Position numbers and translations under genes: made by a program
Shown here: in pieces, positions 55,653 through 64,000 of the stretch
Layout of the letters: every line of letters begins with the position of its first letter
How positions within the stretch are numbered: the stretch's first letter is position 1
Notes under the pieces: model-generated
Seen by the model: the letters and a program-made list of their open reading frames with translations, nothing else
The model's database searches: none
Told to the model about the DNA's origin: nothing
Origin: Collimonas sp. OK307
GTDB taxonomy: Bacteria; Pseudomonadota; Gammaproteobacteria; Burkholderiales; Burkholderiaceae_D
NCBI RefSeq assembly: GCF_900113705.1
Contig: NZ_FOQI01000006.1
Location: 185,366 to 249,365 of the forward strand
Direction: 5' to 3'
Length of the DNA: 64,000 nucleotides

Positions 55653-57449
55653 ATGACAACCATAACTTCCAAAGAACCTGAAAAACGTAGTCTAAGCACG
55701 CTCATCGGGCTGGTTCCCTTCCTGGCCCCGTATAAACGGCAATTTGTGATGGCCAGCCTGGCCCTGCTGGTAGCGGCCGGCGCCACCCTGGCGATTCCGT
55801 ACGCATTCCGGCAGATGATCGATCTGGGCTTCAGCACCGGCGGCATCCAGGGCGCCAATCATATCGACCTGTATTTCCTGGCCCTGTTCGGCGTCGCCTG
55901 CGTGTTGGGCGTAGCCACCGCAGCGCGTTTTTACATGGTGTCCTGGCTTGGCGAACGGGTCACGGCCGACTTGCGCAGCGCGGTCTACTCGCACGTCGTC
56001 ACGCAAAGCCCGCAGTTCTTTGAAACTACCAAGACTGGCGAAGTGCTGTCGCGCATCACCACCGATACCACATTGATCCAGGCGCTGGTCGGCACCAGTA
56101 TTTCGATGGCCTTGCGCAACGCCCTGCTGTTCATCGGCGGCATGATCATGTTGTTCATCACCAGCGTCAAGCTGAGTGCGATCATCCTGGTCATGCTGGC
56201 GCTGGTAGTACTGCCGATCGTCTGGTACGGCCGCCGCGTGCGCAAGTTGTCGCGCGCATCGCAGGACCGGGTGGCCGACGCTTCGGCGATGGCTGCCGAG
56301 ATTCTCAATGCGATGCCGACAGTGCAAGCCTTCACCCACGAGAATATTGAAGCACAACGCTTCGACGTCTCGATAGAAAATGCTTTCGGCACGGCGATGG
56401 AACGGATACGCGCGCGTTCCCTGCTGACCATGATGGCGATCCTGCTGGTGTTCGGCGCCATCGTGTTTGTGCTCTGGCTGGGCGCTCACACCGTGGTTCA
56501 GGGTCGCATGAGCGGCGGCGAACTCGGCCAGTTCATCTTGTACGCCGCCTTGCTGGCGGGTTCCATCGGCGCCTTGGCTGAGGTCATGGGCGATGCTCAG
56601 CGCGCTGCCGGCGCCACTGAACGCCTGCTGGAATTATTGGCGGCGCAGTCGCCGGTGCAATCCGTGTTGCTGCCGGATACGCTGCCGCCGCGCACTGTAC
56701 AAGGCGCGGCATTAACTCTGGAAAACATCGGTTTCCGCTATCCGTCGCGCCCGGAGAGCGCTGCCCTGTCCGGCCTGTCGCTAGACATCCGGCCGGGTGA
56801 GACCGTCGCCGTGGTCGGCCCTTCGGGCGCCGGCAAAACCACCCTGTTCCAGCTGCTGCTGCGCTTTTACGATCCGCAGCAAGGCAGCATCAAACTCGAT
56901 GGCGTCGACATCAAATATCTCGATCTGCATACCTTGCGCAATGCCATCGGCATCGTGCCGCAAGACACCATCATTTTCTCCGCCAATGCGATGGAAAACA
57001 TTCGCTACGGCCGGGTCGGCGCCACCGACGCTGAAGTCATCGCTGCTGCAAAAATGGCTGCCGCCCATGAATTCATCGAGCGTCTGCCGGAAGGCTACCA
57101 GTCGTTCCTCGGCGAGCGCGGCGTACGCCTGTCCGGCGGCCAGCGGCAGCGTATTGCGATTGCCCGTGCACTGTTGAAAAATCCGCCACTGCTGCTGCTG
57201 GATGAGGCCACCAGCGCGCTCGATGCCGAATCTGAACGCGCAGTGCAAGGCGCACTGGAAGCGGCGATGGTTGGCCGCACTACCCTGGTCATCGCCCATC
57301 GCCTGGCTACCGTGCAGCGCGCCGACCGCATCATCGTGCTGGAACACGGCCATATAGTCGAAACTGGCACTCACGCCGAGCTGGTCGCCCAAAACGGCTT
57401 GTACGCCAGCCTGGCGGCACTGCAGTTCAATGGCATGGTCGACGCATAG
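55653..57449 (+). CDS. ABC exporter, fused permease-ATPase (MsbA/BmrA type)
   Basis: 598 aa half-transporter, probably a homodimer in the inner membrane. Six helices (residues about 25-300), then the ATPase with Walker A GPSGAGKTTL, Q-loop PQDTIIFS, signature LSGGQRQRIAIARAL, Walker B LLLLDEATSALDAE and switch His in VIAHRLATV. Start at ATG 55653; the frame's upstream start adds 12 residues. Drug or lipid export; substrate unknown. Followed closely by the old-yellow enzyme gene. Confidence 0.93.
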   Translation: MTTITSKEPEKRSLSTLIGLVPFLAPYKRQFVMASLALLVAAGATLAIPYAFRQMIDLGFSTGGIQGANHIDLYFLALFGVACVLGVATAARFYMVSWLGERVTADLRSAVYSHVVTQSPQFFETTKTGEVLSRITTDTTLIQALVGTSISMALRNALLFIGGMIMLFITSVKLSAIILVMLALVVLPIVWYGRRVRKLSRASQDRVADASAMAAEILNAMPTVQAFTHENIEAQRFDVSIENAFGTAMERIRARSLLTMMAILLVFGAIVFVLWLGAHTVVQGRMSGGELGQFILYAALLAGSIGALAEVMGDAQRAAGATERLLELLAAQSPVQSVLLPDTLPPRTVQGAALTLENIGFRYPSRPESAALSGLSLDIRPGETVAVVGPSGAGKTTLFQLLLRFYDPQQGSIKLDGVDIKYLDLHTLRNAIGIVPQDTIIFSANAMENIRYGRVGATDAEVIAAAKMAAAHEFIERLPEGYQSFLGERGVRLSGGQRQRIAIARALLKNPPLLLLDEATSALDAESERAVQGALEAAMVGRTTLVIAHRLATVQRADRIIVLEHGHIVETGTHAELVAQNGLYASLAALQFNGMVDA

Positions 57450-58580
<1,131 letters not shown>

Positions 58581-58591
58581 GATAGCTGATG

Positions 58592-58626
58592 TAGGGTGGG
58601 CACTGGCGCCCGCCCTATTTCTTTCT
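58592..58626 (+). terminator. Terminator after the old-yellow-enzyme gene
   Basis: Ten-bp stem TAGGGTGGGC (58592-58601) with GCCCGCCCTA (58608-58617), loop ACTGGC, and T-rich tail. Confidence 0.85.
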
Positions 58627-59564
58627 TATTTTTTGCCTGACTTGCCCAGGTCGGCCGACACTTCGGCGATCAGCCGGCGCAGCCACACCACATCCGGCGC
58701 CACATGCGAGCGCGCATGCCACAGCATGTAAAAACGCATCTTCGGCATATCGAACGGTAGCGTAAACATGCCTATCGGCCAATCCGCGATGATGTGTTCG
58801 GCAAATTGCCGGCCGGTGGTAAAAATCAAATCCGATTTCGCGAGCACGTGCGGCACCAGTGCAAAGTATGGAATCGTCACCTGCACGTTGCGCTTCAAGC
58901 CTTGCTCGGCCAAAGCCGCATCGATACCGCTGCGGTGCCCTTCAATATAAGGCGTCGGCGCCAGGTGCGGCATTTCCAGGTAATACTTCAGGGTCAAACC
59001 CTTCTTGGCTACCGGATGATCGCGATGCATCATGCAGACCACATCGTCATCGAACAATTGCGCCAGATGCAAATGTTCGGGCGGATCAGGCCAGTTGCCG
59101 ATCACCAGGTCGAAGCGGCCGTTTTCCAGTGCACTGGCGTAGTCCAGATTGGCATCCAGCGCGTGCACCATCAGGCTGGCGCCGGGCGCGCGCCGGCGCA
59201 GCTGCTCGATGATGGACGGGATCAGCAGCATGTTCAGGTAATCGGGCGTGGCGATATGAAATACCCGCGCCGTGCTGTCGGCCTCGAAGGCCGCCACCGG
59301 CGCGGCGATTCGTTCGATGACTTCCAATCCCTGTTTCGCCAGCGCCAGCAATTCCTGCCCGCGTTCGGTAGGCACCATGCCGGTCTTGCCGCGCACCAGG
59401 ATGGCGTCGCCGGTCAGCTCGCGCAGGCGCTTGAGCGTGTTGCTGATGGTCGGCTGCGACTGCCCCAGCTTGATTGCGGTGCGCGACACGCTCTTTTCCA
59501 CCAACAAGGTGTGCAAAACGCGTAACAAGTAGGTATCGAGGTGATGATTGGTACGGGATGTCAT
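58626..59564 (-). CDS. LysR-type regulator, NodD/LeuO-like
   Basis: 312 aa. Long N-terminal region (HLDTYLLRVLHTLLVEKSVS), helix-turn-helix RTAIKLGQSQPTISNTLKRL and the VRGKTGMVPTERGQELLALA strand are of the NodD/LeuO branch. Start at ATG 59564; the longer form adds 24 residues. Divergent from nemR with 223 bases between. Target unknown. Confidence 0.9.
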   Translation of the reverse strand: MTSRTNHHLDTYLLRVLHTLLVEKSVSRTAIKLGQSQPTISNTLKRLRELTGDAILVRGKTGMVPTERGQELLALAKQGLEVIERIAAPVAAFEADSTARVFHIATPDYLNMLLIPSIIEQLRRRAPGASLMVHALDANLDYASALENGRFDLVIGNWPDPPEHLHLAQLFDDDVVCMMHRDHPVAKKGLTLKYYLEMPHLAPTPYIEGHRSGIDAALAEQGLKRNVQVTIPYFALVPHVLAKSDLIFTTGRQFAEHIIADWPIGMFTLPFDMPKMRFYMLWHARSHVAPDVVWLRRLIAEVSADLGKSGKK

Positions 59565-59748
59565 GGGCGGCGCTAAAATTAGTATAGGGATGCGAACGTT
59601 CAGACAAGAAAATTGCACAATAAACCTCACTAGCATAACGGATATGCATACGCATGGGTAGACGTCGCCAAAGCACTACAGGCGCGACCTCAGGTATCGA
59701 ATCGACATTGATTTTTCCATGCGACAACCACGGCAAAATCGGCAGCAA

Positions 59749-59778
59749 TTAGACGACCGGTCTAATTTGAATTAGAAT
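59749..59778 (+). promoter_or_regulatory. nemR promoter with palindromic operator
   Basis: Inverted repeat TTAGAC-gaccg-GTCTAA (59749-59765) overlaps the -35 box TAGACG (59750-59755); the -10 box TAGAAT (59773-59778) is 17 bp on. ATG at 59788 means a leader of only a few bases. Repressor here would exclude polymerase, as expected for a self-controlled TetR protein. A similar site lies before the YqhD-like gene. Confidence 0.85.
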
Positions 59779-59787
59779 GGATGCACC

Positions 59788-60405
59788 ATGAGAGCAAATT
59801 ACGACACAACCAAGCGCCACATCCTCGACGCCGGCCAGAAAATCATTGCCGTCAAAGGTTTCTCGGGCGTCGGCCTCAGCGAGATCTTGAGTGCCGCAGC
59901 GATACCCAAGGGTTCCTTCTATCACTACTTCGGATCGAAGGAACAATACGGCCGGGCATTGATGGAACAGTACGTCGACGACTACCTGCAAGCATTGGAA
60001 GAAGTCTTGCAAATTGCGGTGCAACCAGCACAAGAGCCTGCGCGTGAACGGCTGTTGCGTTACTGGAGCCACTGGCGCGACACGCAGTCGGGCACAGAAG
60101 CCATGGATAAATGCCTGGTAGTCAAACTCAGTGCCGAGGTCGCCGACCTGTCGGATGACATGCGCCTGGTTTTATGCGAAGGCACGCGGCAGGTGATGGC
60201 GCGCCTGGCGGATTGCATCGCCGAAGGAATGGCCGATGGTTCCCTGCGGGCCGAACTGGAACCGCAAAAAACCGCGCAAATGCTTTACCAGTTATGGCTG
60301 GGTGCCAGCCTGCTAGGAAAGCTCCAGCAGGATCGCAGCGCTCTCGAAAACGCCATGGAGATTACCTTGGATGTCCTGGCAACGCCGAACCCGCAGACAC
60401 CATAA
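59788..60405 (+). CDS. nemR: NemR-type TetR repressor (electrophile/HOCl sensor)
   Basis: 205 aa. Strongly NemR-like: PKGSFYHYFGSKE in the DNA-binding domain, then DKCLVVKLSAEVADLSDDMR and LWLGASLLGK, which align without gaps to E. coli NemR. The redox Cys106 and its partner Lys175 that form a sulfenamide bond correspond to C109 and K178 here. Of the other E. coli cysteines only C109 is kept; C130 and C143 are new. Predicted to release DNA when oxidised by HOCl or modified by electrophiles. Confidence 0.93.
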   Translation: MRANYDTTKRHILDAGQKIIAVKGFSGVGLSEILSAAAIPKGSFYHYFGSKEQYGRALMEQYVDDYLQALEEVLQIAVQPAQEPARERLLRYWSHWRDTQSGTEAMDKCLVVKLSAEVADLSDDMRLVLCEGTRQVMARLADCIAEGMADGSLRAELEPQKTAQMLYQLWLGASLLGKLQQDRSALENAMEITLDVLATPNPQTP

Positions 60406-60425
60406 GCACCACAGACACCAACCTG

Positions 60426-60453
60426 AAGCACGACACAAGCTCGTGCTTTTTTT
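60426..60453 (+). terminator. Terminator after nemR
   Basis: Stem AAGCACGA (60426-60433) with TCGTGCTT (60441-60448), loop CACAAGC, then a T-run. Confidence 0.85.
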
Positions 60454-60480
60454 ACCGTTCGATTAGTTGAGCGGTCTACT
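60451..60480 (+). promoter_or_regulatory. Operon promoter with second NemR operator
   Basis: TTTACC (60451-60456), 18-bp spacer, TCTACT (60475-60480). Over the spacer and -10 lies TTAGTTGAGCGGTCTAC (60463-60479), agreeing with the nemR operator at 13 of 17 positions. A ribosome site AAGGAA follows. Predicts NemR control of the downstream three genes. Confidence 0.7.
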
Positions 60481-60495
60481 TTTCAAGGAATCCGC

Positions 60496-61653
60496 ATGCT
60501 GAATTTTGAATTCTACAATCCCACCAAGATCGTTTTCGGCCGCGACACTATCGCCAAACTAGCCGATCTGGTTCCCCGCAACGCCCGCGTACTGATTCTG
60601 TACGGCGGCTCCAGCGCCCGGAAGACCGGCACCCTGGCGGAAGTCAAAACTGCGCTCGGCAAGCGCGAGATCCATGAATTCGCCGGTATCGAGCCCAATC
60701 CAAGTTACGAAACGCTGATGCAGGCCGTTGCTCAGGTACGTGCCGAGAACATCGATTTCCTGCTGGCTGTGGGCGGTGGTTCAGTCATCGATGGCACAAA
60801 ATTCGTCGCAGCCGCCGCAAACTTTAATGGCGAACCGTGGGACATCGCCGTCCAGCGCGGCGCCAACATCACCAGCGCCCTGCCCTTTGGCAGCGTGCTG
60901 ACATTACCGGCCACCGGATCGGAAATGAATAACGGCGGCGTCGTCACCCGCAAATCGATACAGGCCAAGCTGGCGTTCCACAGCCCGCTGGTATTCCCGC
61001 AATTCTCAATCCTCGATCCGAGCAAGACTTTCACACTGCCAGAGCGCCAGATCGCCAACGGCGTGGTCGATGCATTTGTCCACACCGTCGAGCAATACCT
61101 GACTTATCCGGTGCAAGGCCAGGTGCAAGATCGTTTTGCCGAGGGTCTGCTGCTGAGCCTGATCGAAACCGGACCGCGCGTTCTGGCCGAGCCGAACGAC
61201 TACGATGCCCGCGCCAACCTGATGTGGGTCGCCACCCTGGCGCTCAACGGCCTGATTGGCGCCGGCGTGCCGCAAGACTGGGCCACGCATATGCTGGGCC
61301 ACGAACTGACTGCACAATACGATATCGATCATGCCCGCACGCTGGCGATCGTGCTACCTTCACTGCTGTCCATACGGCGCAACAGCAAGCGCGCCAAGCT
61401 GCTGCAATACGCCGAGCGCGTCTGGCAAATCACCGAAGGCAGCGAAGACGCGCGTATCGACCTGGCCATCGAACGCACCCGTGATTTCTTTGAAAGCCTG
61501 GGCATCAAGACCAGGCTGTCGGACTATGAACTAGGCCAGGATGCGGTCGAGACCGTGCTCGGGCAGCTGGACAAACACGGTATGACAGCGCTGGGCGAGC
61601 ATCAGGACCATACTCTGGCTGTCAGCCGCAGCATTCTTGAAGCAGCCTTATAA
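60496..61653 (+). CDS. yqhD: Iron-containing NADPH alcohol dehydrogenase, YqhD-like
   Basis: 385 aa. Reduces short and lipid-derived aldehydes with NADPH. GGGSVIDG cofactor loop (93-100) and metal ligands D192, H196, H265 and H279 at the spacing of E. coli YqhD (D194, H198, H267, H281). In E. coli YqhD is controlled by YqhC; here a NemR operator precedes it. First gene of an operon with the CurA-like and DJ-1-like genes. Confidence 0.94.
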   Translation: MLNFEFYNPTKIVFGRDTIAKLADLVPRNARVLILYGGSSARKTGTLAEVKTALGKREIHEFAGIEPNPSYETLMQAVAQVRAENIDFLLAVGGGSVIDGTKFVAAAANFNGEPWDIAVQRGANITSALPFGSVLTLPATGSEMNNGGVVTRKSIQAKLAFHSPLVFPQFSILDPSKTFTLPERQIANGVVDAFVHTVEQYLTYPVQGQVQDRFAEGLLLSLIETGPRVLAEPNDYDARANLMWVATLALNGLIGAGVPQDWATHMLGHELTAQYDIDHARTLAIVLPSLLSIRRNSKRAKLLQYAERVWQITEGSEDARIDLAIERTRDFFESLGIKTRLSDYELGQDAVETVLGQLDKHGMTALGEHQDHTLAVSRSILEAAL

Positions 61654-61751
61654 ATTTGGCATCTGATTTGGCATCTAGTTTGATATTTAGCTAATTTCGC
61701 CCAAGCCGGCAGAACATCGCAGGCATTTATTCCACCGAAGGAGTAGCCAAC

Positions 61752-62795
61752 ATGTCGCAAAGCACAACCCAGAGCAAGACCGTCAATCGCCGTATCCTGC
61801 TGGCCTCGCGTCCGCACGGCGCGCCAACTGTCAACAATTTCAAGATCGATGAAACCCCGGTGCCGACGCCAGCCGCCGGCCAGGTATTGCTACGCACCGT
61901 CTACCTGTCACTCGACCCCTACATGCGCGGCCGCATGAGTGATGCCCCGTCTTATGCGCCGTCGGTCGAGGTCGGCGCAGTGATGGTCGGCGGCACCGTG
62001 TCGCGCGTCGCAGCTTCCGAACATGCCGACTACAAAGTCGGAGATCTGGTCCTCAGCTACAGCGGCTGGCAAGACTACGAACTGTCGGATGGCAAGGGCC
62101 TGACCAAACTCGACGCCAAACTCGCCAGGCCGTCCTACGCCCTGGGCCTGCTAGGCATGCCCGGCTTCACCGCCTACATGGGCTTGCTCGACATCGGCCA
62201 GCCGCAAGCCGGCGAAACCGTAGTGGTGGCAGCCGCCACCGGCGCCGTGGGTTCGGTGGTCGGGCAGATTGCCAAGATCAAGGGTTGCCGCGTAGTCGGC
62301 ATCGCCGGCGGCGCCGACAAATGCAAGTATGCGGTGGAAGAACTGGGTTTTGACGCCTGCGTAGACCACCGCGCCGCCGATTTCCCGCAGCAGCTCGCAG
62401 CCGCCTGCGATAAAGGCATCGACGTGTATTTTGAAAACGTCGGCGGCGCCGTATTCAGCGCCGTGCTACCCCTGCTGAACCTGCACGCCCGGGTACCGGT
62501 ATGCGGCCTGATCGCTAACTATAACGCCACCGACAAACCGCAAGGACCGGACAATCTGCCGGGACTGATGGGCAGGCTGCTGGTACGCCGCATCAAGATG
62601 CAAGGCTTCATCATCTTTGACTATTACCATCGCTACCCGGAATTCTTCAAGGAGATGAGCGGCTGGTTCGCCGCCGGGAAAATCAAATTCCGGGAAGACA
62701 TCGTAGACGGTCTGGAGAATGCACCGCAAGCCTTTATCGGCTTATTGGAAGGCAAGAATTTCGGCAAGCTGGTGATACGCGCCGGCGACGAATGA
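61752..62795 (+). CDS. NADPH-dependent alkenal/one reductase, CurA-like MDR
   Basis: 347 aa zinc-independent medium-chain reductase. N-terminal LDPYMRGRMSDAPSYAPS and the nucleotide-binding AATGAVGSVVGQIAKIKG are typical of CurA/prostaglandin reductase enzymes that reduce unsaturated aldehydes and ketones. Ribosome site GAAGGAGTAGCC. 98 bases after yqhD-like gene. Confidence 0.93.
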   Translation: MSQSTTQSKTVNRRILLASRPHGAPTVNNFKIDETPVPTPAAGQVLLRTVYLSLDPYMRGRMSDAPSYAPSVEVGAVMVGGTVSRVAASEHADYKVGDLVLSYSGWQDYELSDGKGLTKLDAKLARPSYALGLLGMPGFTAYMGLLDIGQPQAGETVVVAAATGAVGSVVGQIAKIKGCRVVGIAGGADKCKYAVEELGFDACVDHRAADFPQQLAAACDKGIDVYFENVGGAVFSAVLPLLNLHARVPVCGLIANYNATDKPQGPDNLPGLMGRLLVRRIKMQGFIIFDYYHRYPEFFKEMSGWFAAGKIKFREDIVDGLENAPQAFIGLLEGKNFGKLVIRAGDE

Positions 62796-62829
62796 AACAT
62801 CACGCAACACACACTCAAAAGGAATTCAG

Positions 62830-63507
62830 ATGAAAATATTAATGGTGCTTACCTCCCACAACCAGTTGGGCAACACCGGTAAGAAGACCGGTTTCTGGCT
62901 GGAAGAATTTGCGGCGCCCTACTATGCCTTCCTGGATGCCGGCGCCGCTATCACGCTGGCATCGCCGCAAGGCGGACAACCGCCGCTCGATCCTAAGAGC
63001 GACGAAGCCGATGCGCAAACCGAGGCTACTGAACGGTTTCGCAAAGATGCGGCGGCGCAGGCGGCATTGGCATCGACAGTTAAACTGTCGAGCGTGCAAG
63101 CTGCGTCTTATGACGCAGTGTTCTATCCGGGTGGTCACGGTCCATTGTGGGATTTGGCGGAAGACAAGGATTCGATTGCATTGATCGAAACCATGTATGC
63201 AGCGGGTAAGCCGGTATCGGCGGTATGTCATGCACCGGGTGTCCTGCGCCATGCGCGGGCTGCGGATGGTAGTCCGCTGGTGAAGGGTAAGAAGGTTACC
63301 GGCTTTTCAGATAGTGAGGAAGCAGCTGTGCAGTTGACGGATATTGTGCCGTTTTTGGTGGAAGACGAGTTGAAGCGGTTGGGTGGGAATTATAGCAAGT
63401 TGGCGGATTGGCAGAGTTATGCGGTTGCCGATGGTAATTTGATTACCGGGCAGAATCCGGCGTCTTCGGTTGCGGTGGCGGAGCAGGTGTTGAAATTGTT
63501 GGGGTGA
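62830..63507 (+). CDS. DJ-1/PfpI family protein, Hsp31-like (methylglyoxal defence)
   Basis: 225 aa. Nucleophile elbow Cys133-His134 in SAVCHAPGVL with Glu25 (WLEEFAAPY) and the GG loop YPGGHGPLWDLA, as in Hsp31-type glyoxalase III proteins. Degrades or scavenges methylglyoxal without glutathione. 34 bases after the CurA-like gene; last gene of the operon. Hairpins follow it. Confidence 0.92.
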   Translation: MKILMVLTSHNQLGNTGKKTGFWLEEFAAPYYAFLDAGAAITLASPQGGQPPLDPKSDEADAQTEATERFRKDAAAQAALASTVKLSSVQAASYDAVFYPGGHGPLWDLAEDKDSIALIETMYAAGKPVSAVCHAPGVLRHARAADGSPLVKGKKVTGFSDSEEAAVQLTDIVPFLVEDELKRLGGNYSKLADWQSYAVADGNLITGQNPASSVAVAEQVLKLLG

Positions 63508-63534
63508 TTTAGATTTTCGACTGCCACGGGATGT

Positions 63535-63565
63535 ACTCCGTGGTCCGTTAAATGGGCCGCGGAGT
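63535..63565 (+). terminator. Twelve-bp hairpin after the detoxification operon
   Basis: ACTCCGTGGTCC (63535-63546) pairs fully, with two G-U pairs, to 63554-63565; loop GTTAAAT. It lacks a U-tract, so it may be a stabiliser or Rho-independent-like end. The 3' arm could instead pair with ACTCCG at 63615-63620. Confidence 0.65.
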
Positions 63566-63660
63566 GCGTGTTGTCGCGTGCGACGAGGGTTCGTCGATAC
63601 TTAAAACGTTAACGACTCCGTAGATGCACGCCGGGGGTAGCCCGGCAGCTACTCACTTTT
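63535..63660. repeat. Conserved Burkholderiales-type intergenic element, interrupted
   Basis: The stretch from about 63600 (TTAAAACGTTAACG ... CGCCGGGGGTAGCCCGG ... CAGCTACTCACTTTT) resembles a recurrent intergenic block I recall from Burkholderiales genomes, where it normally continues into a second hairpin (CTTTGCTTCGCCAAAG). Here the run breaks at about 63660 into different sequence, as if interrupted. Recollection only, not searched. Confidence 0.45.
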
Positions 63661-64000
63661 ATATGGACGCCTCCTATTTGCCAAGGTTTTTTTGTGTACT
63701 GCCAAACAGATAAGGATGCAGTTTTATATCCGGCCCTGTTGCAGACTGAACCCTGCTGGCCTTGATGGAATCCGCTGACTCACACCTAATTTCTTTGACG
63801 AGCTCTTGGCTCTAAAGTAAGTTCAGGTTTCGTGAGTCCCGGTCTGACCTGTTTGCCATCACACTCAATTACCTTGCGCAACCTTTCAACGTACTCATGT
63901 TGTAAAACTCATCAACTGCTACGTAACGATCTGTTCATGCGGCTCTGGTGCTGACGTAAGCGCGCTCATACTTTCGATCGTGCGCCAATAGCGCCCAGAT
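63661..64000 (-). mobile_element. 3' end of IS110-family element (IS1111-like), partial
   Basis: A transposase C-terminus (63935-64000) is followed by about 270 bases of non-coding sequence containing small hairpins (for example GAGC/GCTC near 63800-63812, and complementary CCAGCAGG/CCTGCTGG-type segments near 63730-63758). IS1111-group members keep their guide RNA in such a 3' tail. The left boundary at about 63660 is inferred from the break in the intergenic element. Confidence 0.5.
63935..64000 (-). CDS. IS110-family transposase, C-terminal fragment in window
   Basis: The last 21 codons and stop of a gene entering from the right edge: IWALLAHDRKYERAYVSTRA then A. This matches the conserved tail of IS110/IS1111 DEDD transposases (typical NKTARIIWALLAHDR...). 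The rest lies beyond the window, so completeness is unknown. Confidence 0.75.
   Translation of the reverse strand: MWALLAHDRKYERAYVSTRAA

Noticed and set aside
63560..63620. tRNA-like fold
   Set aside because: CGGAGT/ACTCCG can close about 60 bases containing GGTTCG, but there is no anticodon arm or D-arm, so it is not a tRNA.

Overview
The window is a 64 kb stretch of a GC-rich betaproteobacterial chromosome, most likely Oxalobacteraceae and close to Collimonas. The evidence is the codon use, the trimeric porin type, the MetE/MetR, EgtD/EgtB and RlmJ sequence types, and an intergenic element at the right end that I recall from Burkholderiales genomes. This placement is inference from protein resemblance; there is no rRNA gene in the window to confirm it. 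Almost everything is ordinary core and near-core metabolism, and only the right edge is clearly mobile.

Layout. 1-9.6 kb: a siderophore-type TonB receptor cut by the left edge, a Tat-exported MsrB, a large BACON/beta-propeller lipoprotein, RlmJ, two small membrane or stress proteins and a ClcB-type chloride channel. 9.6-12.4 kb: a short ModE divergent from modABC. 12.4-19.7 kb: a porin, then a minus-strand operon that joins a TrpXYZ-type ABC importer to an amino-acid dehydrogenase and 4-hydroxyphenylpyruvate dioxygenase, faced by an Lrp-type regulator. 19.8-25.7 kb: isocitrate lyase, a TonB receptor with a small Cys/His protein, a 9-bp tandem repeat and two unknown genes. 25.9-36.5 kb: a sulfur amino-acid block (metNIQ, a ClpP-like protease, metE/metR, a two-repeat CVNH-type lipoprotein, and cystathionine beta-synthase / gamma-lyase / TPR). 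36.7-47 kb: a large TonB receptor, a TctDE/QseBC-like two-component pair, a MerR/carboxymuconolactone-decarboxylase pair, a LysR/MFS pair, a GNAT enzyme, a small gene behind a Fur box and a DUF3096 peptide. 47.4-49.7 kb: leuA behind two leucine-rich leader peptides. 49.9-58.6 kb: a methyltransferase, azoR/LysR, the ergothioneine genes egtD-egtB, an ABC exporter and an old-yellow enzyme. 58.6-63.5 kb: a LysR gene and a NemR-type regulator with a carbonyl-detoxification operon (YqhD-like, CurA-like, DJ-1/Hsp31-like). 63.5-64 kb: a structured intergenic region interrupted by the 3' end of an IS110-family element.

How the genes work together. Three themes stand out. (1) Amino-acid economy: import and breakdown of aromatic amino acids, import, synthesis and reverse transsulfuration of methionine, and leucine synthesis under apparent attenuation. 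(2) Thiol and electrophile defence: MsrB, ergothioneine, azoreductase, old-yellow enzyme and the NemR regulon. (3) Metal supply: three TonB receptors, molybdate uptake and two candidate Fur boxes. The least ordinary signals are the tandem leuA leaders with mutually exclusive RNA pairings, the paired NemR operators controlling a non-standard target operon, the aromatic operon, and the IS110 end whose 3' non-coding tail may hold a guide RNA.
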